Below, in pieces: positions 1 through 8,578 of a stretch of 64,000 nucleotides of DNA (its first letter is position 1; every line of letters begins with the position of its first letter). Where the stretch lies: positions 2,728,001 through 2,792,000 of the forward strand of contig CP062007.1 in NCBI GenBank assembly GCA_022749295.1, in the 5' to 3' direction. This DNA comes from Flavobacteriaceae bacterium GSB9. Its GTDB lineage: Bacteria; Bacteroidota; Bacteroidia; Flavobacteriales; Flavobacteriaceae. The translations under genes and the position numbers were made by a program. The notes under the pieces are model-generated. The model had not been told where the DNA came from, did not search any database, and saw only the letters and a list, made by a program, of their open reading frames with translations.

Positions 1-982
1 CTACCGAGTTATCACCTTTCAGCACACAACTTGGGTATTTCCAGGTTACGGCCGATCCGGTTTCAACCTGTGTCCAAGAAATTTTTGAATTTTTCTCGCA
101 CAGACCACGTTTGGTTACAAAGTTGTAAACTCCACCTTTACCTTCGGCGTTTCCTGGGAACCAGTTTTGTACGGTACTGTATTTTATTTCTGCGTCATCT
201 AAAGCAATAAGCTCAACTACGGCCGCATGTAATTGGTTTTCATCACGACTTGGTGCGGTACAGCCTTCTAAATAGCTTACGTAACTGCCCTCGTCTGCAA
301 TAACCAATGTTCTTTCAAACTGACCGGTGCCGGCTTGGTTAATTCTAAAATACGTAGACAACTCCATAGGGCATTTTACGCCTTTTGGTATGTAGCAGAA
401 CGACCCGTCACTAAACACGGCCGAATTTAAAGCTGCATAAAAATTATCTGTTTTAGGAACAACGGTACCAATGTATTTTTTTACAAGTTCTGGATGCTCT
501 TTTATGGCTTCGGAAATACTCATAAAAATAATGCCTTGTTCGGCCAATGTTTTCTTAAAAGTAGTTGCTACCGAAACCGAATCGACAACAACATCCATGG
601 CCACGCCAGCCAACTTTTTCTGCTCGTCTAACGAAATACCAAGTTTATTGAAGGTGTCCAATAATTCGGGGTCTACTTCATCCAAACTTTCGTATTTTGG
701 TTTTTTATTAGGTGCTGAATAGTAAGAAATAGCTTGAAAGTCTGGTTTTTTGTATTTAACATTGGCCCATTCAGGCTCTTCCATGCTTTTCCAAACACGA
801 AATGCTTCCAATCGCCATTCGGTCATCCATTCAGGCTCTTCCTTTTTTACAGAAATAGCACGTACAATATCTTCGTTTAAACCAACAGGAAACGTGTCCG
901 ATTCAATATCGGTGTAAAAACCATATTCGTATTCCTTGGTTTTAAGTTCTTCGCGAAGATCATCTTCTGTATACTTCGACAT
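1..982 (-). CDS. sufB: Fe-S cluster assembly protein SufB (partial, C-terminus outside window)
   Basis: Scaffold subunit of the SUF machinery, which with SufC and SufD builds Fe-S clusters in the cytoplasm. The visible 327 codons begin [13 protein letters not shown] at an ATG at 980-982 and match the N-terminal two thirds of SufB (family about 480 residues), including the SufB stretches [10 protein letters not shown] and VYNFVTKRG and the [11 protein letters not shown] segment at the window edge. The C-terminal core is cut off at base 1. The A-type carrier gene lies 16 bases upstream on the same strand, so the two are almost certainly cotranscribed; sufC, sufD and sufS would be expected just outside the window, which is inference. 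The reading frame is intact throughout. Confidence 0.95.
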   Translation of the reverse strand, partial: MSKYTEDDLREELKTKEYEYGFYTDIESDTFPVGLNEDIVRAISVKKEEPEWMTEWRLEAFRVWKSMEEPEWANVKYKKPDFQAISYYSAPNKKPKYESLDEVDPELLDTFNKLGISLDEQKKLAGVAMDVVVDSVSVATTFKKTLAEQGIIFMSISEAIKEHPELVKKYIGTVVPKTDNFYAALNSAVFSDGSFCYIPKGVKCPMELSTYFRINQAGTGQFERTLVIADEGSYVSYLEGCTAPSRDENQLHAAVVELIALDDAEIKYSTVQNWFPGNAEGKGGVYNFVTKRGLCEKNSKISWTQVETGSAVTWKYPSCVLKGDNSV

Positions 983-998
983 AATTCTTCTTTAAATT

Positions 999-1328
999 TT
1001 ATAGTGAAAATGATTCGCCACAACCGCATGTACGGTTGGCATTAGGGTTGTTAAACACGAACCCCGTTCCGTTTAACCCTCCAGAATATTCCAGAGTGGT
1101 GCCAATGAGGTATAAAAAGCTTTTTTTATCTACAATAATTTTAACGCCATTATCTTCAAATACTTTATCGCCTTCTTGTTGTTCTTTATCAAATTTTAAA
1201 TCGTATGATAATCCAGAGCAACCCCCACTTTTAACGCCCACACGAATGTAATCGGTGGCAGCGTTAAAACCATCATCAGCCATGAGCTCAATCACCTTCT
1301 TTTTAGCTGTTTCAGATACTTTTATCAT
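999..1328 (-). CDS. sufA: A-type Fe-S carrier, HesB/IscA/SufA family
   Basis: Small (109 residue) A-type carrier that receives or delivers Fe-S clusters. The three family cysteines are present: Cys37 in SGGCSGLSY and Cys101/Cys103 in the C-terminal CGCGESF. Length is normal. It is the first gene of the visible suf operon, 16 bases before sufB, with a good Bacteroidota -7 box upstream at 1365-1372. It could equally be named iscA or erpA by sequence; the position next to sufB is why I prefer sufA. Confidence 0.9.
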   Translation of the reverse strand: MIKVSETAKKKVIELMADDGFNAATDYIRVGVKSGGCSGLSYDLKFDKEQQEGDKVFEDNGVKIIVDKKSFLYLIGTTLEYSGGLNGTGFVFNNPNANRTCGCGESFSL

Positions 1329-1364
1329 TGTTTATTATTAATTAGATTAACTCTAAATAGAGTG

Positions 1365-1372
1365 CAAATATA
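1365..1372 (-). promoter_or_regulatory. Probable sufA promoter, -7 box
   Basis: On the minus strand this reads TATATTTG followed by CACTC, a perfect Bacteroidota -7 element (TAnnTTTG), 37 bases before the sufA ATG. The nearest TTG candidate for the -33 box is about 24 bases further upstream, slightly wide, so only the -7 box is convincing. Confidence 0.6.
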
Positions 1373-1437
1373 CAATATAAGTCACGGATTACCATACAAC
1401 CTAACATTATATTAGTATATACTTTTATAGTTTTTTG

Positions 1438-2505
1438 TTATTGGTTGTTAAAGGCCGAATTATTAATGAATTCGTAATCTGAGAGGGAAAGTAAAAAGGC
1501 TTTTAAATCGGTTTTGTCTTTTTCGGAAAGCTCCACGCCGCCTTGTGCAACTTTTTTCATCAAAGGGTCTATGGTACTTGAATTTTTCAAGCCTTCACTG
1601 TAATGATTGATGACCTCTTCTAATGTTGTAAACCTGCCATCGTGCATGTAAGGCGCTGTGAATGCCAAATTGCGAAGCGAAGGTGTTTTAAATTTACCGT
1701 TATCCGAAGTGTCGCCCGTTATGGCACCTAGTCCCAAATCGGTAAAATTTTCATCCAATCCGTTATTGTGGAATTTATTGTCGGTCCATAACGGATTTTT
1801 GTCACTACCATGGCAATGGAAACAATCGCCGCGGTTTTCGTCCAAAAACACATTAAAACCGTTAAGTTCTTCTGGGGTAAGGGTGGTTTCACCTAAAAGG
1901 TATTTATCAAATTTTGAGTTTGCCGAAATTAAGGTGCGTTCAAATTGTGCAATGGCTTTAGTTACCATAGTGGAATCGATGTTTTGCGCACCAAAAGCTT
2001 TTTCGAATAAATTAGGGTATTCGGGGTGTTGCTGAAGTTTTTTTGTAACCATAGGCCAAGTGCTTGCCATTTCGTTCGGGTCGCTTACAGGATTAAAAGC
2101 TTGGTGTTCTAGGCTGAAGGCGCTGCCATCCCAAAAGAATGTTTCATCGTAATTCCAGGCTAGGTTAAAAAGAGGCATTGAATTTCGGTCACCCAAATTG
2201 CCGAGGGAGCCATCGCTAAACCTGTCGATATCGGTAAAAGCATTTTCGGGAGCGTGGCAGTCGGCACAGGCTTGTATGTTGTTTATTGATAGAATTGGGT
2301 CGAAAAACAATTTTTTTCCTAAGGCAATACCTTCTGCGGTTTGTGGATTGTTAACAGGAATTACGGGTGATAAAATATTATTTTCAAATAATTTAGGGAC
2401 ATTTAATGGGCTTGGTGTAGGTGCGTAGGGTTCTGTGCTGTCATTGGAGCAGGAAAGGCATATAAAAAACAGTATTAGGTTAATATGAAATGCTCTTGTT
2501 TTCAT
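1438..2505 (-). CDS. Di-heme cytochrome c peroxidase/MauG/MbnH-family lipoprotein
   Basis: Periplasm-facing di-heme c-type enzyme of the bacterial cytochrome c peroxidase superfamily, 355 residues. Lipobox LSC at Cys19 predicts a lipoprotein. Two heme-binding motifs are visible, CADCH (80-84) and CFHCH (228-232), plus the family segment TPSLRNLAFTAPYMHDGRF near residues 273-292. Its start codon overlaps the stop of the MbnP-like gene by four bases, so the two are translationally coupled. In known systems the relative MbnH oxidises a tryptophan of its partner MbnP; the pairing here suggests a similar protein-modifying role rather than simple peroxide removal, which is inference. Last gene of a four-gene operon. 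Confidence 0.88.
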   Translation of the reverse strand: MKTRAFHINLILFFICLSCSNDSTEPYAPTPSPLNVPKLFENNILSPVIPVNNPQTAEGIALGKKLFFDPILSINNIQACADCHAPENAFTDIDRFSDGSLGNLGDRNSMPLFNLAWNYDETFFWDGSAFSLEHQAFNPVSDPNEMASTWPMVTKKLQQHPEYPNLFEKAFGAQNIDSTMVTKAIAQFERTLISANSKFDKYLLGETTLTPEELNGFNVFLDENRGDCFHCHGSDKNPLWTDNKFHNNGLDENFTDLGLGAITGDTSDNGKFKTPSLRNLAFTAPYMHDGRFTTLEEVINHYSEGLKNSSTIDPLMKKVAQGGVELSEKDKTDLKAFLLSLSDYEFINNSAFNNQ

Positions 2506-3266
2506 TCAATAGATTTTAGTCTAAATACATTTTGTCCGTTTTCAAACATCGTGATTTGAGCGTCAAAATTAGGCATGAGCATGTTATTGAGTTCGTTTAG
2601 GTTCCAATTGTTTGGATTTTTAAACCACTCGGCAATATTCATTTCAATATTAAATATCGTGTTATTTGTTATGTTGGCTGCTCCTAAATCCACTTTAAAA
2701 AAGGTGTCTTCAAATATTGGGGCTGGTCCTGAGTTGTCAACGGCCCGAATAGCGTGGTAAGCATAGCCAGTTTCAGTTGTTGTGTTATCAATAAATTTGC
2801 CTTCCAATTGCATAAAGTGATAGCCACCGCCCAATATTTCGGGGACGTTCCATGAGGCTGAGTTTAGGTCTGGGTAATTGTTGTAATTGGCTTCGTTGTT
2901 GAACCCAAAAGTGATTGAAACATTACTGTATTGTCCTGCCGGAATAGTTGATGTTGAAGTGAAATTGAGATTTTTATTATTTGTTACATCAATTAATTGG
3001 TAACCGTCCAAAATATATGTTTCGCCCGATGCTTTTTCAAAAGTGATGTTCGAAATTAAATAGCGTAATTTTGTGATGCTCAATTGTTCGCCATTGGCAT
3101 TAGTAAATTGGATGCTGTTGAAATTTGCGTTGGTCACTTCGGTGCCATCCCAGGTATGGTTAAATTTGAAGCTTGTGATAATCTGTGGGACTTTATCGTC
3201 AGCATCTTCACTGCACGATAGCAAAGTGCTTATGCCAATAAAAAGCAGGAATGCCATATTTTTCAT
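2502..3266 (-). CDS. MbnP-like copper-associated lipoprotein
   Basis: 254-residue lipoprotein (lipobox ending at Cys18) resembling the MbnP family, periplasmic copper-binding proteins usually encoded beside a di-heme MbnH enzyme. Support: an N-terminal strand FKFNHTWDGTEV, the segment TFGFNNEANYN, and the family-like GGGYHFMQLEGKF (147-158) preceded by Trp139. Trp39, Trp139, Trp214 and Trp221 are candidates for oxidation by the enzyme encoded immediately downstream, with which it overlaps by four bases. Copper binding and tryptophan modification are family knowledge, not visible here. Nine bases separate it from the repeat lipoprotein upstream. Confidence 0.75.
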   Translation of the reverse strand: MKNMAFLLFIGISTLLSCSEDADDKVPQIITSFKFNHTWDGTEVTNANFNSIQFTNANGEQLSITKLRYLISNITFEKASGETYILDGYQLIDVTNNKNLNFTSTSTIPAGQYSNVSITFGFNNEANYNNYPDLNSASWNVPEILGGGYHFMQLEGKFIDNTTTETGYAYHAIRAVDNSGPAPIFEDTFFKVDLGAANITNNTIFNIEMNIAEWFKNPNNWNLNELNNMLMPNFDAQITMFENGQNVFRLKSIE

Positions 3267-3275
3267 ATGCTAGAT

Positions 3276-4619
3276 TTATTGTAAGCTGAAAATTAGTAAA
3301 TCGGAAAAACCTTGGTTTTTGGTAGTGTCTATGTCAGAACTGCTGGATTCTCCAACTGTAATTATGTTTCCGTTGTTTAATTCAATAGCATCATAGGCAA
3401 AATCGGTATCAGACCCACCAACGGTTTGTTGCCATTTTAAATTGCCGTTAGAATCAAGTTTTACTATCCAGCTATCATTTTGTCCGTTGTTGGATGCCAG
3501 GTTTCCATCGGCACTGCGCGAACTTCCAGCGATAATAAAGCCGCCATCTTTTGTTTTTGAAACGGAGCGTCCAACATCAAAACTGCTACCGCCATAAGTC
3601 TTTTCCCAAATGAGTTCCCCGGAAGGCGATATTTTAATCACCCATAAATCGGCAGCGCCATTGTTGAAAGAAACGTCTTTGTCGTTACTTCTGGTGTCGC
3701 CAACAACAATGTAATTACCATCGTTAGATTGGGTAATGGCGTAGGCTTCGTCAATTTCACTACCGCCAAATGATTTTTCCCAAAGTAAAGAGCCCATTTC
3801 AGAAATTTTAATCACCCAAAAGTCATAAGTGCCTTTATTGTTTTTGATGTCAACATCATCACTGTCGGAAGAACCGACAATAATATACCCACTGTCGGCT
3901 GTTTGAATGACGTCGTAAGGTGTGTCAGTAAATGTGCCGCCATAATATTTGCTCCATTCTTTCTCACCAAAAGCATTGATTTTTATGGCCCAATAATCAC
4001 CACCAGCATGTCTTTTAGCTGTCAATTTGCTGTTGCCCTGGCCTTCTGAAGCGGTAACATCGAGAACACCGGTAAGTAAAAAACCATTGTCATTGGTTAG
4101 GGTAATAGAAGTTCCTGTGTCGGCACCAACAAAACCATACGATTTTTTCCATTCAATTTCACCGGTGCTATCGGTTTTAATCACCCAAAAGTCGTTTGCG
4201 CCATGATTATCGGTAACGTCGCCATCATCACTTTTGCTAAAACCAATTAAGGCGTAGCCTTCGTCATGTGTTTGAATAAGTTCGTTACCTCTATCGTTGC
4301 CGGTTCCGCCATATGTTTTTTGCCATGTTATATTGTTGCTACTGTCAAATTTGATTAGCCAATAATCAAAAGATTCGTTTGATTTATTGGTTATATCGCC
4401 GTACATACTTTGTGTGTGGCCTATAATGGTATAGCCACCATCATTAGTTTTAATAATAGCCTTAGCGCTTTCATTTTTTGAACCTCCAAAGGTTTTGATG
4501 AGATTTACTTTTTTACCGTTTGAAGTAGCTTTAAATTCTTCGGATTTAGAACAACTGAACACAATACCGATGACTAATAAACAGATGGCATATTGTATAT
4601 TTTTGCTGAAAGAAAGCAT
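3276..4619 (-). CDS. Repeat lipoprotein with seven propeller-like repeats
   Basis: 447 residues with a lipobox at Cys23. The body is seven tandem repeats of 50-65 residues, each of the form YGG...D...I..T.DGGY.I.G.S.S followed by a DFWVIK.D..G...W.K strand, typical of delta-60/propeller-type secreted repeat proteins. This predicts a single closed seven-bladed beta-propeller anchored at the outer membrane. No catalytic motif is visible. Its ATG shares a base with the stop codon of the upstream gene (TAATG), and it lies nine bases before the MbnP-like gene, so it is part of the same operon. Its role is unknown; a docking platform for the other lipoproteins is a guess. Confidence 0.7.
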   Translation of the reverse strand: MLSFSKNIQYAICLLVIGIVFSCSKSEEFKATSNGKKVNLIKTFGGSKNESAKAIIKTNDGGYTIIGHTQSMYGDITNKSNESFDYWLIKFDSSNNITWQKTYGGTGNDRGNELIQTHDEGYALIGFSKSDDGDVTDNHGANDFWVIKTDSTGEIEWKKSYGFVGADTGTSITLTNDNGFLLTGVLDVTASEGQGNSKLTAKRHAGGDYWAIKINAFGEKEWSKYYGGTFTDTPYDVIQTADSGYIIVGSSDSDDVDIKNNKGTYDFWVIKISEMGSLLWEKSFGGSEIDEAYAITQSNDGNYIVVGDTRSNDKDVSFNNGAADLWVIKISPSGELIWEKTYGGSSFDVGRSVSKTKDGGFIIAGSSRSADGNLASNNGQNDSWIVKLDSNGNLKWQQTVGGSDTDFAYDAIELNNGNIITVGESSSSDIDTTKNQGFSDLLIFSLQ

Positions 4620-5977
4620 TATATGCCACTTTTTCTGACAATAAACAATCCTCTGTTGATGTCGCTAATTATAATGTTTCCGCTGTTGAAATAAGGATAC
4701 ACACTCCATGCGCCGTTAAAACTCGTGCTGTTGTTTTCGGGGTGCGTGTCAAAATAGCCAATTTCGGTTATGGTTTTTGATTCGATGTCCGAAATATCTA
4801 AAACCCGCATGCCTGCAGTGTAACTGGCTTGTAAATACCAATTATTTTTAACGTAGCCATTATGGTCGATAGCGGCCGAATCCCCTAGGTAGTCCATATA
4901 GAATTTAGGGGCATCAAGATCGGTAAAATCAAAAACCAAAGTGCGTGTATTGGTGCCAAAATTAATTTCATCCAGTTCGTCTCCTAAAATAAAATATTTC
5001 ATGTCGTTGGTGAACCATCCTTGATGGGTGTAGCCCACATTGTTGTAACTAATTTTTGAAATTAGAATGGGGTTTGCTTTGTTGGAAACGTCAACAATAA
5101 CGAGTTCCATTTCATTACTGCCAATTAAAATTTCCTTACCGTTGTGCTCGGTGTCTGGACCATTGTAGGTTACTACTTGTGCGTCATGGGAATACCCTGG
5201 AAATCCACCGGCATCAACAGGAGTTGTAGGGTTGTTTATGTCTATAAACAAAGGTCCTCCCGCATAAGTTTCAAGGCGGCTGGTTCCAACAGCATAAGCA
5301 TAGCCACTACTTTCATTAATTACGATGTTGTGCGCGCTACCAAAACCAGTATATTGGGCGTCGGCGATGAACGTTTCAGGAGGGTTGGTTACATTCCGTA
5401 ATTTTGTGAGGTCGAATACTTGCATTCCGTGTGAATTAGCATTATCGGCAACAATAAATGCATGGTTGTTAAATACTTTTACATCGCGCCATGGAGAGCT
5501 TATTGTTGCCGTTGGTAATACGCCCAAAACACGTGGTGCGTTAGGGTTGCTGATATCGACAAACGCTAGGCCGCTAGTAGTACAAAATAATGCATATTCT
5601 TTTTTGGTCATTGGGTCTGTCCACCCCCAGCAATCATTTCCTTCAGAACCAGGGCCTCCAAGTTGTTCAATCGGCACAAAGCCCATTAAATTATAGTCTT
5701 TACAGGGATAAATATCTGCAAATCCATTTTCGCAAAATGCTAAAGGTACCGTAACATTGTCATCACAAACATCGCCTATATTATCTTTATCTAGGTCTTC
5801 TTGTTCTGGGTTAGGGGTGTTGGGGCAGTTGTCATTACCATCGGTAATACCATCGTTGTCTGCATCAACAGCCTCGTTTATGTTTTCGGTAGGAACAGGT
5901 TCAACATTGCACGCAAGGTTTGTTAATAATGCCATTGTTAAAAGCATTGCAACGCACAAAAGTTTTTGGTTTTTCAT
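4619..5977 (-). CDS. Choice-of-anchor B family lipoprotein with LVIVD-type repeats
   Basis: 452 residues, lipobox at Cys23. Residues about 38-72 form calcium-binding thrombospondin type 3-like repeats (DADNDGITDGNDNCPNTPNP, then DKDNIGDVCD). The rest matches the choice-of-anchor B family, made of LVIVD-like propeller repeats: FVDISNPNAPRVLG, FDLTKL, VIVDVSNKANPILISK, VLDISDIES. Such proteins are surface or periplasmic and lack known catalytic activity. It is the first gene of the four-gene operon ending in the di-heme enzyme, and is divergent from thiL across an 83-base spacer. Confidence 0.8.
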   Translation of the reverse strand: MKNQKLLCVAMLLTMALLTNLACNVEPVPTENINEAVDADNDGITDGNDNCPNTPNPEQEDLDKDNIGDVCDDNVTVPLAFCENGFADIYPCKDYNLMGFVPIEQLGGPGSEGNDCWGWTDPMTKKEYALFCTTSGLAFVDISNPNAPRVLGVLPTATISSPWRDVKVFNNHAFIVADNANSHGMQVFDLTKLRNVTNPPETFIADAQYTGFGSAHNIVINESSGYAYAVGTSRLETYAGGPLFIDINNPTTPVDAGGFPGYSHDAQVVTYNGPDTEHNGKEILIGSNEMELVIVDVSNKANPILISKISYNNVGYTHQGWFTNDMKYFILGDELDEINFGTNTRTLVFDFTDLDAPKFYMDYLGDSAAIDHNGYVKNNWYLQASYTAGMRVLDISDIESKTITEIGYFDTHPENNSTSFNGAWSVYPYFNSGNIIISDINRGLFIVRKSGI

Positions 5978-6048
5978 AGCAAGATTTATAATAAAAACTA
6001 AATATAAGTTGTTTTAGTATAAAAATAGTAAAAACAAAAATAGCTTCT

Positions 6049-6056
6049 TATTTTTG
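6049..6056 (+). promoter_or_regulatory. Probable thiL promoter, -7 box; transcript nearly leaderless
   Basis: TATTTTTG matches TAnnTTTG and ends only four bases before the thiL ATG. Transcription normally begins a few bases after this box, so the mRNA would start at or very near the start codon. No good TTG at -33 is present. Confidence 0.5.
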
Positions 6057-6060
6057 CACC

Positions 6061-7107
6061 ATGATAGAAGACAAAAATCAATCACGGACCCCTTTAAGTG
6101 AATATGGCGAATTTGGACTGATAGACCATTTGACCAAAAATTTCAAAATAAAACACAAATCGACTATAAAAGGTATTGGAGACGATGCGGCGGTATTGCA
6201 ATTTGAAAACAATAATGCTATTGTTACAACCGATTTGTTGGTAGAAGGTGTGCATTTCGATTTGAGTTATATGCCTCTTAAACACTTGGGGTATAAGGCG
6301 ATAATTGCTAATTTGTCTGATGTGTATGCCATGAATGCCAAGGCGACGCAGGTAACGGTTTCAGTCGCTGTTTCTAATAGGTTCCCGGTAGAAGCCTTGG
6401 AGGAATTATATGCAGGCATTGAAATGGCTGTTTCTATCTATAACATTGATTTGATTGGTGGCGACACTACGTCGTCTACAACGGGTTTAATGATATCGGT
6501 GACTGCAATAGGAACAGTTGAACCTAAGACTGAAGTTTACAGGAGTGGGGCAAAGCCTAACGATTTGTTGGTAGTAACAGGAGATGTTGGTGCCGCTTAC
6601 ATGGGGTTGCAGGTTCTGGAACGCGAAAAAGAAGTCTATAAAGTGAATCCAAACAACCAGCCCGATTTAGAACCTTACAGCTATATAATAGAGCGGCAAC
6701 TTAAGCCGGAGGCCAGAAAGGATATTATTAAATTGTTAGAAGATTTGAATGTTAAGCCTACATCTATGATTGATTTGAGTGATGGGCTTTCTTCTGAAAT
6801 TATCCATTTGTGCAAACAGAGTAAGGTGGGTTGCGATTTGTATGAAGCAAAAATACCTCTTGACCCTCAGGTAATATCTGCTTGTGAAGAATTTGATATT
6901 GATAGTACAACCGTAGCCTTAAATGGTGGTGAGGATTATGAGTTGTTGTTTACCATTTCACAAGACGATTACAATAAAATAAAGGCCAATCCTAATTTAA
7001 CGGTTATTGGTTATATGAAAGAAGCGCAGGAAGGTATGCATCTCATAACTCGGGCGGACACCAAAATTCCAATACAGGCTCAGGGATGGAAAAACTTTAA
7101 TGCTTAA
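6061..7107 (+). CDS. thiL: Thiamine-monophosphate kinase
   Basis: Phosphorylates thiamine monophosphate with ATP to thiamine pyrophosphate, the last step of thiamine synthesis, in the cytoplasm. 348 residues, normal for ThiL. Diagnostic stretches: the N-terminal GIGDDAAVL, VEGVHFDLSYMPLKHLGYKA, NLSDVYAMNA, GGDTTSS, MIDLSDGLSSEI and NGGEDYELLF. Encoded alone, divergent from the lipoprotein operon. Its 3' end overlaps the convergent small zinc-ribbon gene by 11 bases. It links functionally to the TPP riboswitch and receptor near 54 kb. Confidence 0.96.
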   Translation: MIEDKNQSRTPLSEYGEFGLIDHLTKNFKIKHKSTIKGIGDDAAVLQFENNNAIVTTDLLVEGVHFDLSYMPLKHLGYKAIIANLSDVYAMNAKATQVTVSVAVSNRFPVEALEELYAGIEMAVSIYNIDLIGGDTTSSTTGLMISVTAIGTVEPKTEVYRSGAKPNDLLVVTGDVGAAYMGLQVLEREKEVYKVNPNNQPDLEPYSYIIERQLKPEARKDIIKLLEDLNVKPTSMIDLSDGLSSEIIHLCKQSKVGCDLYEAKIPLDPQVISACEEFDIDSTTVALNGGEDYELLFTISQDDYNKIKANPNLTVIGYMKEAQEGMHLITRADTKIPIQAQGWKNFNA

Positions 7108-7354
7108 AAACCAGTAAATCTTCTGGTTTTATTAGGTCTTGTTCGCTAAAGGATCGCATAAGGCGTTTGTTGTGAACACGCTCTAAAACCTCATTAATTT
7201 CTTTGAATTTAGGAGTAAGTACTGTTAAACGGCCGTTGCTGTTTGTTGTGAATTCTTTATTGCAGACTTTGCATTTGTATTCTTTAACGTGGTAGGTTAC
7301 TTGTTTGGTTACTATAATGTCGTGCCCAAATACTTTACATTGAATGCTTCTCAT
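7097..7354 (-). CDS. Small zinc-ribbon-like protein, copy 1
   Basis: 85-residue cytoplasmic protein of unknown function. The N-terminus IQCKVFGHD and CKVCNKEF supply a Cys...Gly-His plus CxxC set that could bind one zinc, resembling short phage-type proteins with a C-GH-CxxC layout. It is paralogous to the next gene (7430-7702): both share FGHD, VTYHVKEY-C, TTNSNG and LTPKF-EIN-LER. The pair is a local tandem duplication with 75 bases between. The tail overlaps the end of thiL. Confidence 0.65.
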   Translation of the reverse strand: MRSIQCKVFGHDIIVTKQVTYHVKEYKCKVCNKEFTTNSNGRLTVLTPKFKEINEVLERVHNKRLMRSFSEQDLIKPEDLLVFKH

Positions 7355-7429
7355 TTTTTTTGCATATTAATTTAATTTTTAGAGAGAGCATTAAATTATT
7401 AAAAAGCAATCGAAATGTTAATAATGCGG

Positions 7430-7702
7430 TTAATAGATCGACGAAGCGAGCGTTTTTTTCTTTAAACGTTCGGTTCGAGCGTGGTAAATTCGTTCTAGGA
7501 TACTGTTAATTTCCCTAAATTTTGGTGTAAGTTCAATTAAATTGCCATTGCTGTTTGTGGTCAATTCTTTTTTGCAGTATCTGCAGGTGTACTCCTTTAC
7601 ATGGTACGTTACCTTTTTTGTTACCTGATAATCGTGCCCAAAAAGGTTGCAATACATTCTCGGTATGAGTGTAGGTTTGTTAGTAGATTTTTTCATGTTC
7701 AT
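7430..7702 (-). CDS. Small zinc-ribbon-like protein, copy 2
   Basis: About 90 residues using the ATG at 7702 (an ATG at 7696 is equally possible; the longer frame begins at a GTG at 7744 with an unlikely hydrophobic leader). Same layout as copy 1: MYCNLFGHD, then YTCRYCKKEL, TTNSNG, LTPKFREINSILER, ending in a lysine-rich tail. The four candidate zinc ligands (Cys, His, CxxC) are retained in both copies, which argues that both are functional. Function unknown. Confidence 0.6.
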   Translation of the reverse strand: MNMKKSTNKPTLIPRMYCNLFGHDYQVTKKVTYHVKEYTCRYCKKELTTNSNGNLIELTPKFREINSILERIYHARTERLKKKTLASSIY

Positions 7703-7753
7703 TCGATTTAACAGGTTAAATTTAAACAAAAAAATCAAAAACACGATAAAACG

Positions 7754-8533
7754 CTATATATTTTCGATGAAATGCATTATGTTAAGTAGGAATTTGTCCT
7801 TGTTTTCAATATGACTCATATGTCCGTCGGGAAATTCTACAATTTCTACTTCGGCATTTTGTGTTTGGCTCATCAAAGCCTCGTAATCTAATACGGGGTC
7901 TCTTCTGCCCAGAATAAGCATTTTTTTAAATGGTGTAAAATGCAGCAGTGCCTCACGATCTTCCCTAATTTTCATACCCTCTAGAGCAGCAACTATACCT
8001 TGTAATGGTGTTTGTTGCGCTTCTTTGGTGATTTGTTTTATGGTTTCGCGAAACAACTTTCTGTTTTTAGGTCTAAATAAATTGGCAATCGCCAATCTTA
8101 TAAAGGTTTTATGGTTTTGCTTCACGGCCAAAATGGCACGGTCTCTGTTTTTCTTTTTTTCGTCAGAATCAGCCCTAGCTGTAGAATTCATCAAACAAAG
8201 TCCCCTTAAAGCATCTGGGTTTTTTTCCGCGAAAGCGAGTGCTACATAACCTCCCATAGAATGGCCAATAATGGTGGATTTGCGAATTCGTAACGTTTTA
8301 AGAACTGCACCCACGGCTTCTGCCATGAGTTCCATGGTATGCACGTAGCCTAGGCATTCTGTTTTGCCATGGCCCAGTAAATCGATACAAATTACCCGAT
8401 TTTTTTTGGAAAGCTCTTCCAAAAACGGAAGCCACATGTTGGAGTTTTCTAAAAAGCCGTGCAGTAAAACAAGGGCTTTACCTTTTCCGATATCGGTGTA
8501 ATAAATGTTGGAGCCTTTGTATTCTAGAATCAT
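7754..8533 (-). CDS. Alpha/beta hydrolase
   Basis: 259 residues with the alpha/beta hydrolase fold: oxyanion-region LLHGFLENSNMW, nucleophile elbow GHSMGG (Ser near residue 92), acid near GRRDPVLDYE and a catalytic His in FPDGHMSHIE close to the C-terminus. Substrate cannot be told from sequence; small-molecule ester or hydrolase subfamily. Cytoplasmic, no signal peptide. A -7-like box (TATCTTTG on the minus strand, 8551-8558) lies 18 bases before the ATG. Confidence 0.85.
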   Translation of the reverse strand: MILEYKGSNIYYTDIGKGKALVLLHGFLENSNMWLPFLEELSKKNRVICIDLLGHGKTECLGYVHTMELMAEAVGAVLKTLRIRKSTIIGHSMGGYVALAFAEKNPDALRGLCLMNSTARADSDEKKKNRDRAILAVKQNHKTFIRLAIANLFRPKNRKLFRETIKQITKEAQQTPLQGIVAALEGMKIREDREALLHFTPFKKMLILGRRDPVLDYEALMSQTQNAEVEIVEFPDGHMSHIENKDKFLLNIMHFIENI

Positions 8534-8550
8534 GTTGAAATTATCTGATG

Positions 8551-8558
8551 CAAAGATA
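8551..8558 (-). promoter_or_regulatory. Probable hydrolase promoter, -7 box
   Basis: Minus strand TATCTTTG followed by CATC, matching TAnnTTTG, 17 bases between box and ATG. No clear -33 TTG. Confidence 0.5.
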
Positions 8559-8578
8559 AAATCAAGCTGATAAAAAAG

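Noticed and set aside
471-722. Plus-strand 83-codon frame opposite sufB
   Set aside because: Antisense shadow of the sufB reading frame; no family-like features and sufB is unambiguous.
3276-4619. CRISPR-like array from regular spacing of similar segments
   Set aside because: The periodicity reflects seven diverged protein repeats, not identical short DNA repeats with unique spacers.
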